NCBI RefSeq assembly: GCF_006717045.1
Contig: NZ_VFPH01000002.1
Span: forward strand, 1,550,001 to 1,614,000
Length of the DNA stretch: 64,000 nt
Origin: Pseudonocardia cypriaca
Lineage (GTDB): Bacteria > Actinomycetota > Actinomycetes > Mycobacteriales > Pseudonocardiaceae
Reading direction: 5' to 3'
A model generated the notes under the pieces. It saw nothing but the letters and a program-made list of their open reading frames with translations, had not been told where the DNA came from and ran no database searches. Both the position numbers and the translations under genes were made by a program. Every line of letters begins with the position of its first letter. The first letter of the stretch is position 1. Below, piece after piece: positions 24,711 through 33,985 of the stretch.

Positions 24711-26233
24711 CGGCCCTCCCCCAGCACGGCGACGCGGTACGGCCCGCGGTCGAGCAGGTCCACGCCCGCCCGCTCGGTCATACCGGCGAGCGGGCCCGCG
24801 AAGACCGCGATCGCGAGGCTGACCGTGATGAGCCCGGCGGTGGCCGCGTACATCGGCACGGACGTGCGCGCCGTGCCGACGAGGACCTCGTCGTCGGGGT
24901 CGGTGTCGGGCTCCGGCGGGACGGGCTCGCCCCAGAACACCCGCACCCACACGCGCACCAGCGCGTAGAGGGTGAGCAGGCTCGCGACGACCACGACGCC
25001 GGCCACGGCCTGCTCGGCGGGCCCGCTCGCGGCCCCGGCCTGCAGGAGCGCGAGCTTGGCCACGAACCCGGCCGTCGGCGGCACCCCGGCGAGCGTCAGC
25101 GCGGGGATGGCGAACAGGATCGCCAGGCCCGGGGAGGTGCGCAGCAACCCGCCCATCCGGTCCAGCGCCACGGTGCCGGTGCGCCGCGTGATGAGGCCGC
25201 TCACCAGGAAGAGCGTGGCGAGCACCGTGATGTGGTGCGCGGCGTACAGGGTTGCCCCGGACACGCCCGCCGCGTCGAACACGGCGAGCCCGTAGAGCAG
25301 GAACCCGATGTGGCTCACCAGCAGGAACGACAGCAGCCGGTTGAGGTCGTTCTGCGCGAGCGCGCCGAGCACGCCCACGAGCATCGTGGCGGCCGACAGC
25401 ACGAGCACCAGCGTCCACGGCTCCTCGCGCGGGAAGACCAGCGTCTGCGTGCGCAGCAGCGCGTAGAAGCTGACCTTCGTGAGGAGCCCGGCGAACAGCG
25501 CCGCCACGGGGCCGGGGGCGTTCGGGTAGCTGTCGGGGAGCCAGAAGTGCAGCGGCACGATCGCCGCCTTGATCCCGAAGACGACGAGCAGCATCAGCGC
25601 CAGCACGGTCTGCAGCCCTGCCGGCAGCTGCCCCACCCGCCCGGCGAGGTCGGCGAGGTTCACGGTGCCGGTGGCTGCGTAGACCATCGCGACGGCCGTG
25701 AGGAAGAGCAGCGACGACAGCAGGCTCACCGTCACGTACGTCATGCCTGCGCGGATCCGGTCGGCGCCGGTGCGCCGGGTGATCAGCACGTAGGACGCGG
25801 TGAGCATCAGCTCGAACGCCACGAACAGCGTGAACAGGTCGGCGGTGAGGTACGCGAGCGAAACGCCCGCGCACAGCATGAGGTACATCGGGTGGAAGGT
25901 GGTGCTGGCCGTGGCGCGTCCGTAGTCGACGATGCGCTGGTCGATGGCGTAGCCGAGCACGGCCAGCGTGACCAGCGTGGACACGAGCAGCAGCAGCGCC
26001 GAGAGCCGGTCGGCCACCAGCGCGATCCCGACGGGCGCGGGCCACCCGCCGAGCTCCGCGACGATCGGGCCCTGCCCGTCGGCGGCCACGAGCAGTACGG
26101 CCGCGGTCACCGCGACCGCCGTGAGCACGACGATCCCCACGACGCGCTGCAGGGTGGCCCACCGGCTGGCGACGATCGACAGCGCCGCTCCGAGCATCGG
26201 CAGCAGCACGGGGAGCGGGAGGAGAGAGCTCAT
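24707..26233 (-). CDS. mnhD: Mrp cation/proton antiporter subunit D (NuoN-like)
   Basis: 508-residue, about 14-TM proton-translocating subunit homologous to complex I antiporter-like subunits. The proton_antipo_M domain is clear, with FELMLTASYVLITRR (conserved Glu in TM5), KAAIVPLHFWLPDSYPNAPGPVAALFAGLLTKVSFYALLR (Lys in TM7), and HIGFLLYGLA. The ATG at 26233 overlaps the mnhC stop. With MnhA it forms the ion-pumping core. Confidence 0.96.
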   Translation of the reverse strand: MSSLLPLPVLLPMLGAALSIVASRWATLQRVVGIVVLTAVAVTAAVLLVAADGQGPIVAELGGWPAPVGIALVADRLSALLLLVSTLVTLAVLGYAIDQRIVDYGRATASTTFHPMYLMLCAGVSLAYLTADLFTLFVAFELMLTASYVLITRRTGADRIRAGMTYVTVSLLSSLLFLTAVAMVYAATGTVNLADLAGRVGQLPAGLQTVLALMLLVVFGIKAAIVPLHFWLPDSYPNAPGPVAALFAGLLTKVSFYALLRTQTLVFPREEPWTLVLVLSAATMLVGVLGALAQNDLNRLLSFLLVSHIGFLLYGLAVFDAAGVSGATLYAAHHITVLATLFLVSGLITRRTGTVALDRMGGLLRTSPGLAILFAIPALTLAGVPPTAGFVAKLALLQAGAASGPAEQAVAGVVVVASLLTLYALVRVWVRVFWGEPVPPEPDTDPDDEVLVGTARTSVPMYAATAGLITVSLAIAVFAGPLAGMTERAGVDLLDRGPYRVAVLGEGR

Positions 26234-26634
26234 GACGGCTCCTCCCCGTTGCCGTCCTCCAGGGGCGCGGACGGCGCCTTCTGCCGCGCGATCCGGCGGT
26301 CCTCGACGTCGTCCTGCACCTCGTCGTGGCCGACCAGGACGTAGGAGCGGTATCCGAGCGCGAGCAGGAACGTCGTGAGCGCGAACGTGATCACGATCGC
26401 GGTGAGGGCGAGTGCCTGCGGGAGGGGGTCGGTGAACTCCTCCGGCGGCACGACGCCGAGGATCGGCGGCCGGCCCGGCGGGCCACCTGCCAGCTGCAGG
26501 AGCAGGTTGGTGCCGTGCCCCAGCACGACCACGCCGATCAGCACCCGCATGAGCGAGCGCGACAGCAGGAGCGTGAACCCGGTGCCGTAGAGCACGCCTA
26601 CGGTGGCGGCCATCACGAGGTTGACGGTCGTCAT
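26230..26634 (-). CDS. mnhC: Mrp cation/proton antiporter subunit C (NuoK-like)
   Basis: 134 residues with three TM helices resembling NuoK: LVMAATVGVLYGTGFTLLLSRSLMRVLIGVVVLGHGTNLLLQ and DPLPQALALTAIVITFALTTFLLAL. The DPLPQALxLTAIVI motif is diagnostic. The ATG at 26634 overlaps the mnhB stop. A hydrophilic C-terminal tail of about 40 residues is extra. Confidence 0.95.
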   Translation of the reverse strand: MTTVNLVMAATVGVLYGTGFTLLLSRSLMRVLIGVVVLGHGTNLLLQLAGGPPGRPPILGVVPPEEFTDPLPQALALTAIVITFALTTFLLALGYRSYVLVGHDEVQDDVEDRRIARQKAPSAPLEDGNGEEPS

Positions 26635-27164
26635 CGGGGCTCCCCCGCATCGCGCATGTCGCGCTCGATCCCCGCGCCGAGCGAGCGCAGCAGGTCCAGC
26701 ACGACGCCGACGATCAGCAGGTACACGCCGACGTCGAGGAACACGCTGGTCTGGGTCTCGAAGTGCCCGAGGAGCGGGACGTCGAGCGCGAGCTTCGTGG
26801 TGGTGAGCACCGGTGCGCCGACGACGGTCGGCGCGAGCGCGGTGAGCAGGGCGACGGTCAGCCCGAGCCCGATGAGCACCGGCGGGCGGACGCGCACGGC
26901 GGCCTCGCTGCCGCCCGCGATGTAGCGCAGGACGAACGCGAGACCGGCCACCAGCCCGGCCGCGAAGCCGCCGCCGGGTCCGTAGTGCCCGACGAGCAGC
27001 AGGTACACCGAGAACACGAGCACCGTCGGGAACAGCGCGCGTGTGGTCATCTCCAGCAGCAGCGTGCGCTGGCGGTGGCCGCGGCAGTCGCCGGAGAGCA
27101 TCCACGCCTGCCGGGGCCGGTCCCACTCCTCGAAGGGCTTGTAGTCGTCGTTGTCGGGGCTCAT
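26631..27164 (-). CDS. mnhB: Mrp cation/proton antiporter subunit B
   Basis: 177-residue MnhB-type subunit. A hydrophilic N-terminus of about 40 residues precedes the TM region with GHYGPGGGFAAGLVAGLAFVLRYIAGG (family Gly motif) and the final VFLDVGVYLLIVGVVLDLLRSLG. Its start overlaps the mnhA stop by 4 bp. Confidence 0.94.
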   Translation of the reverse strand: MSPDNDDYKPFEEWDRPRQAWMLSGDCRGHRQRTLLLEMTTRALFPTVLVFSVYLLLVGHYGPGGGFAAGLVAGLAFVLRYIAGGSEAAVRVRPPVLIGLGLTVALLTALAPTVVGAPVLTTTKLALDVPLLGHFETQTSVFLDVGVYLLIVGVVLDLLRSLGAGIERDMRDAGEPR

Positions 27165-29497
27165 CCGAGCACGTCCTCCTCGTGTCGGGGCGTGCTCTGG
27201 CCGCTCTCCACCCGTCCTCCGCCGCGCCGCCGGTCGTAGCGGGTGGCGAGCACGAGGCTCGCGACGCCTGCCGCGGCGACGAACAGCACGCCGATCTCGC
27301 CGACGGTGTCCAGTGCGCGGAAGTCGACGAGGATCGCGCTGATCACGTTGGTCGCCCCGGCCTCGGGGGCGAGCCGGGCGAACTCACCGCTGGTGGCTGC
27401 GGGCCCGGTGCGCGCCGCGGACAGCACGAGCGCGAAGACCGCCACCGCGAACCCGGCGGCGGCCCCGAGCAGCGCCTTCGGCACGCGGACCCGCCGGGAC
27501 GGGCGGCTCTCGGTGAAGTGCGGGGGCAGCCTGCGCAGCACGAACACGAACGCGACCAGCGAGAGCGTCTCGACGAGGAACTGGGCGAGGGCGAGGTCCG
27601 GCGCACCTTCGACGATGAACAGGCCACCGACGCCGTAACCGATCACGCCGACCAGCAGGACCGCGGTGAATCGGCGCCGGGCCCGCGTGACGGCGAGCGC
27701 CGCGACCACCACCATGATCGCGAGCGGGATCTGGATCACCTCGTGGTACAGCGGCAGGGACGTGGGCCACGCGCCCGCCAGCACCGTGGCCACGCCGGGG
27801 AGCAGCACGAACGCCACGAGGATCGTGGCCAGGTAGGCCGGCAACGAGCCGACCTGCAGCCGCCCGGTGACGCCGACGGCCACCCGGCCGATCCCCGCGA
27901 CCGTCTTCTCGTACGCCCGTTGGGCGTCGAGCGGGCTGTGGCCGGCGAGCGGGGTCACCCGGGCCCGCGCGGCGTGCAGGGCGAGCCCGCCGGCCAGCGC
28001 GATCGCGGAGAACAGCAGCGGGAGCCCGAAGCCGTGCCAGAGCGCGAGGTGGTAGCCCGGGTCACCCGGGAGCGCGCCCGCGTAGCTCGCCGCCTCGGTG
28101 TCGACGATCGGCGTGGCGATCCCGAGCACGGGGCCCGCGGCCGCGCACAGCCAGATCGGGACGGTCAGCGCGGCGCCGGGGCGGTGCACGTCGCCGGCGT
28201 CCCGGCCGGGCTTGCTGGCGAAGGCGCCCCACAGGAACCGCGCGCTGTAGGCCACCGTGAGCACCGAGCCGAGCAGCAGCCCGCCCGCGACGGCCCAGTT
28301 CTCGACGCTCCCGTGGAGGAACGCCTCGAACGCCGCCTCCTTGCCGACGAACCCGATCAGCGGCGGCAGCCCCGCCATCGAGGCGGCCGCGAGCGCCGCG
28401 GCGATCGCCAGGCCGGGCAGTGCGCGGCCGACGCCGGACAACTCCCGCACGTCGCGCGTGCCCGTGGCGTGGTCGACCGCGCCGACGGTGAGGAACAGGG
28501 TGGCCTTGAACATCCCGTGCGCGAGCAGCATCGCGATGCCGGCCATCGCGGCCACCCGCCCGCCCGCGCCGAACAGCACCATGAGGAACCCGAGCTGGCT
28601 CACCGTGCCGAACGCGAGCAGCCGCTTGAGGTCGGTGGCCGAGAGCGCGCGCCAGCCGCCGACGAGCATGGTGGCCACCCCGGCGACCAGCACCGGCACC
28701 GTCCAGACGGCGAGGTCGGAGAACGCGGGCGAGAGCCGCGCCACGAGGTAGACGCCCGCCTTCACCATCGACGCCGCGTGCAGGTACGCGCTCACCGGCG
28801 TGGGCGCCACCATCGCGGCCGGCAGCCACGGGTGGAACGGCAGCTGCGCCGACTTCGTGAACGCGCCCAGCAGGATCAGCAGCAACGCGGCGGTGACCGC
28901 GCCGCCGCGGGGCGGGTCGGCCAGGATCTCCGAGATCCGGTACGTGCCCGCGGTCTCGCCGAGCAGCACGAAGCCGAGCAGCATCGCCAGGCCGCCGAAC
29001 ACCGTGACGAGCAGCGCCTGCACGGCCGCCCTGCGCTCCTCGCGCCGCTCGCCGCCCTGCCCTACCAGCAGGAACGACGCGATCGACGTCAGCTCCCAGA
29101 ACACGTAGAGCGTGAGCAGGTCGTCGGCGAGCACGAGGCCGAGCATCGAGCCCGCGAACGCGAGCAGCAGCGCAGCCGACCGCGTGGCGTACGGCGAGCC
29201 GGCCCCGAAGTACCCGGTGCAGTAGGCCAGGATCACCGCGCCGATGCCGGACACCAGCACGATCATCGCGAGCCCCAGCGCGTCGAGCCGGAAGGACAGC
29301 TCCAGGCCGAGCGCGGGCGACCAGGCCGTGGTCTCGTCGACGCCGCCCGCGAGTGCGGGGCCCGCGTTCGCCAGCGCCCACAGCAGCGTGGCCGCGGGCA
29401 GCACAGCCGCCACGGCGAACGCCGCCCGCCTGCTGCGCGCCGACACGATCGGCAGCAGGCCGGCGAGCACGAGGTGCGCGGCCACGAGTGCGAGCAC
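27161..29497 (-). CDS. mnhA: Mrp cation/proton antiporter subunit A (NuoL-like, with MrpB-like C-terminus)
   Basis: 778 residues. The N-terminal ~500 residues are a NuoL-like proton_antipo unit (WELTSIASFLLVG, KSAQLPFHPWLPAAMVAPTPVSAYLHAASMVKAGVYLVAR). A DUF4040 domain follows (LAQFLVETLSLVAFVFVLRRLP), then a short MrpB-like end (LDTVGEIGVLFVAAAGVASLVL). The GTG start at 29497 has GGGAGGAGA just upstream. It is the first gene of a tightly overlapping operon. Mrp antiporters exchange cytosolic Na+ (or K+) for protons and support alkaline and salt tolerance. Confidence 0.95.
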   Translation of the reverse strand: MLALVAAHLVLAGLLPIVSARSRRAAFAVAAVLPAATLLWALANAGPALAGGVDETTAWSPALGLELSFRLDALGLAMIVLVSGIGAVILAYCTGYFGAGSPYATRSAALLLAFAGSMLGLVLADDLLTLYVFWELTSIASFLLVGQGGERREERRAAVQALLVTVFGGLAMLLGFVLLGETAGTYRISEILADPPRGGAVTAALLLILLGAFTKSAQLPFHPWLPAAMVAPTPVSAYLHAASMVKAGVYLVARLSPAFSDLAVWTVPVLVAGVATMLVGGWRALSATDLKRLLAFGTVSQLGFLMVLFGAGGRVAAMAGIAMLLAHGMFKATLFLTVGAVDHATGTRDVRELSGVGRALPGLAIAAALAAASMAGLPPLIGFVGKEAAFEAFLHGSVENWAVAGGLLLGSVLTVAYSARFLWGAFASKPGRDAGDVHRPGAALTVPIWLCAAAGPVLGIATPIVDTEAASYAGALPGDPGYHLALWHGFGLPLLFSAIALAGGLALHAARARVTPLAGHSPLDAQRAYEKTVAGIGRVAVGVTGRLQVGSLPAYLATILVAFVLLPGVATVLAGAWPTSLPLYHEVIQIPLAIMVVVAALAVTRARRRFTAVLLVGVIGYGVGGLFIVEGAPDLALAQFLVETLSLVAFVFVLRRLPPHFTESRPSRRVRVPKALLGAAAGFAVAVFALVLSAARTGPAATSGEFARLAPEAGATNVISAILVDFRALDTVGEIGVLFVAAAGVASLVLATRYDRRRGGGRVESGQSTPRHEEDVLG

Positions 29498-29712
29498 GCG
29501 GTCTCCTCCCGGTCAGCGATGCCGAAACACGCTCGGCAGCGGTCTGTTCGCTGCGCGAGCTCCGCTCAGCGATACGGGCGAGGCGCGCCCTCGCGCGTGA
29601 GGTACCCGGAACGGCCCGTTCCTCGTCCCAGCCCCGTGAAATTAGCCCGTGCGAACCGCAGAAGCGGACAAAACGGGCCGAGGCTCTCGGGGACCACCCT
29701 ACGATCGGCGCG

Positions 29713-31038
29713 TCAGACCCGCAGCAGGAAGCGGTCGAGGACACGCGCGCCGAACTCCAGGCCGCTGATCGGCACCCGCTCGTCCACGGCGTGCGCCATC
29801 GCCCGGTGGTCGTAGCCGTCGCCGTCCGGGGCCGGCCCCAGCGGGGCGAAGGCGTAGCACGGGATGCCCAGCGCGGAGAACGCCTTCGCGTCGGTGCCGC
29901 CACCGAGGCAGTACGGCACGACCACCGCGTCCGGGTCACCCGCGCGCAGCGCGTCGGCCATCGCCGCGAACCACGGCGAGTCGATCGGCGCCTGCACCGG
30001 ATCGGACTGCGCGACGACCTCGTACCGCACCCGCTGACCGAGCAGCTCGTCCAGTGCCGCGGTCACCTCGGCCATCCCGCCGGGCAGGACCCGCGTGTCC
30101 ACCATCGCCTCGGCCACGGGCGGGATCACGTTCACCGCACCGCCCGCGGCCAGCGCGGTGGGCGTCATCGTGTGGCGCACCGTGCCCGCTGCCAACCGGC
30201 CCGCGTGGCCGAGGCGCTCGATCGTCGCGTCCACGCCTGTGTCGGAGCCCAGGTCGGCGGGCACGCCGAGCGCCTCGGCGCTGCGCAGCAGGTACTCGCG
30301 GACGGTGGGGGTGAGCCGCACCGGGAACCGGTGCCGGGCCAGCCGGGCCAGCGCCTCGACCAGCGCGACGACGGCGTTGTCCTGGTTCGGGCGCGAGCCG
30401 TGCCCACCCCGCCCGGTGGCGGTCAGCCGCAGGTGCAGCGTGCCCCGTTCGGCCGTGCCGACGGGGTAGAACCGCACCCCGCCCGCCGGGTGCGGGAACC
30501 CGCCGCCCTCGCCGATGGCCGCCGCGCACCCGTCGAACAGGTCCCGGTGCTCGGCCACCAGCCACTCGGCGCCGTAGGCGCCCCCGGTCTCCTCGTCCGC
30601 GACGAACGCGACCACCACGTCCCTGCGGGGACGCACCCCGCGAGCCGACCAGGAGCGCAGCACCGCGAGCACGGTGGCGCAGGCGTCCTTCATGTCCACC
30701 GCGCCGCGACCCCACACGTAGCCGTCCCGGACGGCCCCCGAGAAGGGGGGCACCGCCCAGCCGGCCGGGTCGGCGGGCACGACGTCGAGGTGCCCGTGCA
30801 CCAGCAGCGCGCCGAGCCCGGGATCGCTGCCGGGCACGCGGGCAACCACGCTCGTGCGCCGCGGGGCCGGCTCCAGCAGCACCGGCTCGACGCCGGCCTC
30901 GTCGGCGAGCACCCGGGCGACGAGCTCGGCCGCCTCCCGCTCGCCGACGGCGTCGCCGCGGGCCCGGTTCGTGGTGTCGATGGCCACGAGCGCCGAGCAC
31001 AGGTCCGCCACGCCGCGGGCCGGGTCGATCACCTGCAT
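29713..31038 (-). CDS. M20-family metallopeptidase/deacylase (ArgE/DapE/CPG2 type)
   Basis: 441 residues. Zinc-site motifs are HGHLDVVPAD (first His and catalytic Asp), GRGAVDMKDACA (bridging Asp), ADEETGG (general base Glu plus ligand Glu), IGEGGGF, and a C-terminal GGTDAKAF with a following His. A dimerisation lid lies at about 190-310. The substrate could be an N-acyl amino acid or a dipeptide. The ATG at 31038 is preferred, though a GTG two codons upstream is possible. It is divergent from a peptide-type ABC importer, so processing of the imported substrate is plausible. Confidence 0.9.
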   Translation of the reverse strand: MQVIDPARGVADLCSALVAIDTTNRARGDAVGEREAAELVARVLADEAGVEPVLLEPAPRRTSVVARVPGSDPGLGALLVHGHLDVVPADPAGWAVPPFSGAVRDGYVWGRGAVDMKDACATVLAVLRSWSARGVRPRRDVVVAFVADEETGGAYGAEWLVAEHRDLFDGCAAAIGEGGGFPHPAGGVRFYPVGTAERGTLHLRLTATGRGGHGSRPNQDNAVVALVEALARLARHRFPVRLTPTVREYLLRSAEALGVPADLGSDTGVDATIERLGHAGRLAAGTVRHTMTPTALAAGGAVNVIPPVAEAMVDTRVLPGGMAEVTAALDELLGQRVRYEVVAQSDPVQAPIDSPWFAAMADALRAGDPDAVVVPYCLGGGTDAKAFSALGIPCYAFAPLGPAPDGDGYDHRAMAHAVDERVPISGLEFGARVLDRFLLRV

Positions 31039-31067
31039 GATCACCCAGGCTAGCCGCGTGTGACCCA

Positions 31068-31096
31068 TTGACGCCATGGCGTGACGATGATTCATT
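31068..31096 (+). promoter_or_regulatory. Candidate promoter with overlapping palindrome upstream of ABC importer
   Basis: TTGACG (31068-31073) could be a -35 box, with TTCATT 17 nt later as a weak -10. A perfect 12-bp palindrome, ACGCCATGGCGT (31071-31082), overlaps the -35. It lies in the 95-bp gap between the divergent M20 peptidase and ABC importer genes, so a repressor could control both. Confidence 0.4.
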
Positions 31097-31133
31097 CCCC
31101 CCACTGCGATGGCGCATTCTTCGGGGGGAAGCC

Positions 31134-32924
31134 ATGCGAGGGGTCTCGTTCCACGCCGCGGCCGCGCTGCTCGCGGCCGCGCTCGCAGCCGGCTGGCCCG
31201 GCGCGGCGCACGCCCAGCCACCTCCGGGCGGCACCACCCTGCGGGTCGCGATCACCCAGGACATCGACTCGCTCAACCCGTTCGTCGCGGTGTTCCTGTC
31301 CTCCACGCAGGTCATGCGCCTCACCTACGAGAACCTGACGATGGTGGGGCCGGACAACGCGGTGCAGCCGGGGTTCGCGGAGAGCTGGCAGTCCTCGCCG
31401 GACGGCCTGACCTGGACGTTCAAGATCCGCGACGCGCAGTGGTCGGACGGCACCCCGATCACCGCGCGGGACGTGGCGTTCACCTACACCCAGATCATGA
31501 CCAACCCCGCGGCGCAGGACGCGAACGGCTCGGCCGTCGCGAACTTCGCGGCGGTCACCGCCGTCGACGACCGGACCGTGGAGATCACGACGAAGGAGCC
31601 GCAGGCCTCGATCCTCGCCAGCGACGTCCCGATCGTCCCCGAGCACGTCTGGTCCTCCCGGGTCGGGCAGATCGGCACCGCCACCAACGCCGAGCAGCTC
31701 CCGGCCGTGGGCAGCGGGCCGTACGTCATCAGCGGGTACCAGGAGGGCCAGTCGGTCACGCTGAGCGCCAACGACCGCTTCTGGCGCGGCCGGGCGCACG
31801 TCGACACGCTCCAGTTCGTCCGCTACGAGAATGCCGACGCCGCGGTACAGGGCCTGCTCAAGGGCGACGTCGACCTCGTGCGCGACCTCACCCCCGCCCA
31901 GTTCGACTCGCTGGAGGGCAACGCGGCGGTCGGCCGCAACGAAGGTCGCAACCGGCGGTACACGGAGCTGCTGCTCAACTGGTCGAACCCGAGCGGCGTG
32001 GACGGGCAGCCCTTCGGCGACGGCCACCCGGCGCTGCGCGACGTGCGGGTGCGCAAGGCGCTGCACCACGCCGTGGACGCCGGCGCGATCGTGGACCGGG
32101 TCAAGCAGGGCCACTCGGAACCCGGACACGGGATCATCCCGCCGGTCTACCCGAAGTGGACGTTCACGCCGTCCGACTCCCAGCGCCGCGACCACGACCC
32201 GGAGCGGGCGAAGGCGCTGCTCGACCAGGCGGGCTACCGGCCCGGCCCGGACGGCGTGCGCGTCGGCCCGGACGGCAGGCCGCTCACCCTCCGGCTCATC
32301 GCCGGGAACCAGGTGCCCACGAACCCCCAGCTGCTCGACTTCCTCGCCGGGTGGTTCGAGGCGGTCGGGGTCGGTGTGACGCCGCAGATCATGGCCTCCA
32401 ACCAGATCGACGACGCGACCGTCGCGGGCAACTTCGACATCGCGGTGAGCGGATGGAGCGTCAACCCGGACCCGGACTCCACGCTCGACCAGCAGACGTG
32501 CGCGGTCAACGGGACGTCGCGCAGCGACTCCGGCTACTGCAACCCCGCCTACGACCAGCTCTACGCCGAGCAGCAGGCCGCGCTCGACGAGGGGAAGCGG
32601 CGCGAGATCGTGCAGCGGATGCAGTCGTTGCTCTACGACGACGTGCACGCGATCGTGCTGACCCACGACGCGCTGCTGGAGGCCTACCGCGCCGACCGGT
32701 TCACCGGCTTCGTCACCCAGCCGGAGGACGGCGGGGTCATCACGGGCCAGACCGGCTACTGGGGCTACTACGGTGCCACCCCCGTGGCGGCGCCCCGGGC
32801 AGCCGCGGACGCGGGCGGTGGCACCGGCCTCCTCGTCGGCGTGCTCGCGGCCGTCGTGGTGCTCGGCGCAGGGGCCTTCCTCGTGGCCCGCAACCGGCGG
32901 CGCAGCCGCGACGAGCGCGAGTAG
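31134..32924 (+). CDS. Peptide-type ABC importer substrate-binding protein with C-terminal membrane anchor
   Basis: 596-residue SBP_bac_5 (DppA/OppA) protein. The ATG at 31134 is preceded by a GGGGGGAA ribosome-binding site. An N-terminal Sec signal peptide ends near AHAQP, with no lipobox Cys. The binding domain spans about 35-555 (LRVAITQDIDSLNPF, WTFKIRDAQWSDGTPITARDVAFTY, VRKALHHAVDAGAIV). A Gly-rich linker then leads to one TM helix (about 564-585) and a basic tail (RNRRRSRDERE). So it is tethered by a C-terminal anchor rather than a lipid. It is the first gene of an SBP-permease-permease-ATPase operon. Confidence 0.93.
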   Translation: MRGVSFHAAAALLAAALAAGWPGAAHAQPPPGGTTLRVAITQDIDSLNPFVAVFLSSTQVMRLTYENLTMVGPDNAVQPGFAESWQSSPDGLTWTFKIRDAQWSDGTPITARDVAFTYTQIMTNPAAQDANGSAVANFAAVTAVDDRTVEITTKEPQASILASDVPIVPEHVWSSRVGQIGTATNAEQLPAVGSGPYVISGYQEGQSVTLSANDRFWRGRAHVDTLQFVRYENADAAVQGLLKGDVDLVRDLTPAQFDSLEGNAAVGRNEGRNRRYTELLLNWSNPSGVDGQPFGDGHPALRDVRVRKALHHAVDAGAIVDRVKQGHSEPGHGIIPPVYPKWTFTPSDSQRRDHDPERAKALLDQAGYRPGPDGVRVGPDGRPLTLRLIAGNQVPTNPQLLDFLAGWFEAVGVGVTPQIMASNQIDDATVAGNFDIAVSGWSVNPDPDSTLDQQTCAVNGTSRSDSGYCNPAYDQLYAEQQAALDEGKRREIVQRMQSLLYDDVHAIVLTHDALLEAYRADRFTGFVTQPEDGGVITGQTGYWGYYGATPVAAPRAAADAGGGTGLLVGVLAAVVVLGAGAFLVARNRRRSRDERE

Positions 32925-32927
32925 TAC

Positions 32928-33959
32928 ATGAGCGACCTGCCCATGACGGCGGTGGCCACCGACCTCGCCGAGCCACCCCGGCGGGGCCGCGGCAGCGCGG
33001 CGTTCGTGCTGCGCACGCTCGGCGGCGGGCTGGTGAGCGTCGGGCTGATCGTCGTCCTCGGGTTCTTCCTGTTCCGCGTCCTACCCGGCGACCCGGTGCG
33101 CTGGATGACCCGGGACCGCCCCGGCAACGCGGAGCAGCTCGCCCGGCTGCGCGCCGAGTTCGGGCTGGACCGGCCGCTGCCGGCGCAGTTCGTCGACTAC
33201 CTCGCCGACGTGGCGCGCGGCGACCTCGGCACGTCGTACGTCTACAACAGGCCGGTCACCGAGATCATCCTCGGCCGGCTCGGCCCGACGGTGCTGCTCA
33301 CCGGCTCCGCCCTGGTGGTCGCGGTGGCGCTCGGGCTGTGGCTGGGCAGCCGGGCCGCGTGGCGCCACGGCAGCGTGTTCGACCGGATCGCAACGGGCAC
33401 GGCGCTCGTGCTGTGGTCGGTGCCGACGTTCTGGCTCGGGCTGATCGCGCTGATGGTGTTCGCGGTGGGCCTCGACCTGTTCCCCACCGGCGGCATGACC
33501 TCCCCCGGCGGGGTCGACGGGTTCCTGCCCGCCGTCCTGGACGTCGCCCACCACCTGGTGCTGCCCTGCCTGACGATGGTCGCCGTCGTCTACGCCCAGT
33601 ACCTCATGGTGATGCGCTCCTCGCTCCTGGAGGAGATGGCCGCCGACTACCTCACCACGGCCAGGGCGAAGGGCCTGCGCGAGGACCTCGTCCGCCGCCG
33701 GCACGCGGTGCCCAACGCGCTGCTGCCCACGATCACGATCATCTTCCTGCACGTCGGGCTCGTGGTGGCGGGCGCGGTCACCGTCGAGACGGTGTTCTCG
33801 TGGCCGGGGCTGGGCCTGCTGACCTACCAGGCGCTCGCGGTGCCGGACATCCCGCTGCTGCAGGGCACGCTGATCACGCTGTCGGTGGCCGTGGTGCTCA
33901 TGAACGTGCTCGCCGACCTCGGCTACCGGCTGCTCGACCCGCGGGTGCGGGCGTCGTGA
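32928..33959 (+). CDS. ABC importer permease, DppB/OppB type
   Basis: 343 residues with about six TM segments. TM1 is followed by the DppB-type RVLPGDPVRWM motif, and the cytosolic coupling loop is DYLTTARAKGLREDLVRRRHAVPNALLPTITII (EAA motif). The start lies 3 bp after the SBP stop. It should form a heterodimer with the next permease and import peptides or a related substrate. Confidence 0.94.
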   Translation: MSDLPMTAVATDLAEPPRRGRGSAAFVLRTLGGGLVSVGLIVVLGFFLFRVLPGDPVRWMTRDRPGNAEQLARLRAEFGLDRPLPAQFVDYLADVARGDLGTSYVYNRPVTEIILGRLGPTVLLTGSALVVAVALGLWLGSRAAWRHGSVFDRIATGTALVLWSVPTFWLGLIALMVFAVGLDLFPTGGMTSPGGVDGFLPAVLDVAHHLVLPCLTMVAVVYAQYLMVMRSSLLEEMAADYLTTARAKGLREDLVRRRHAVPNALLPTITIIFLHVGLVVAGAVTVETVFSWPGLGLLTYQALAVPDIPLLQGTLITLSVAVVLMNVLADLGYRLLDPRVRAS

Positions 33960-33985
33960 CGGGCCGGGACACGAAGGGCGGCGAC

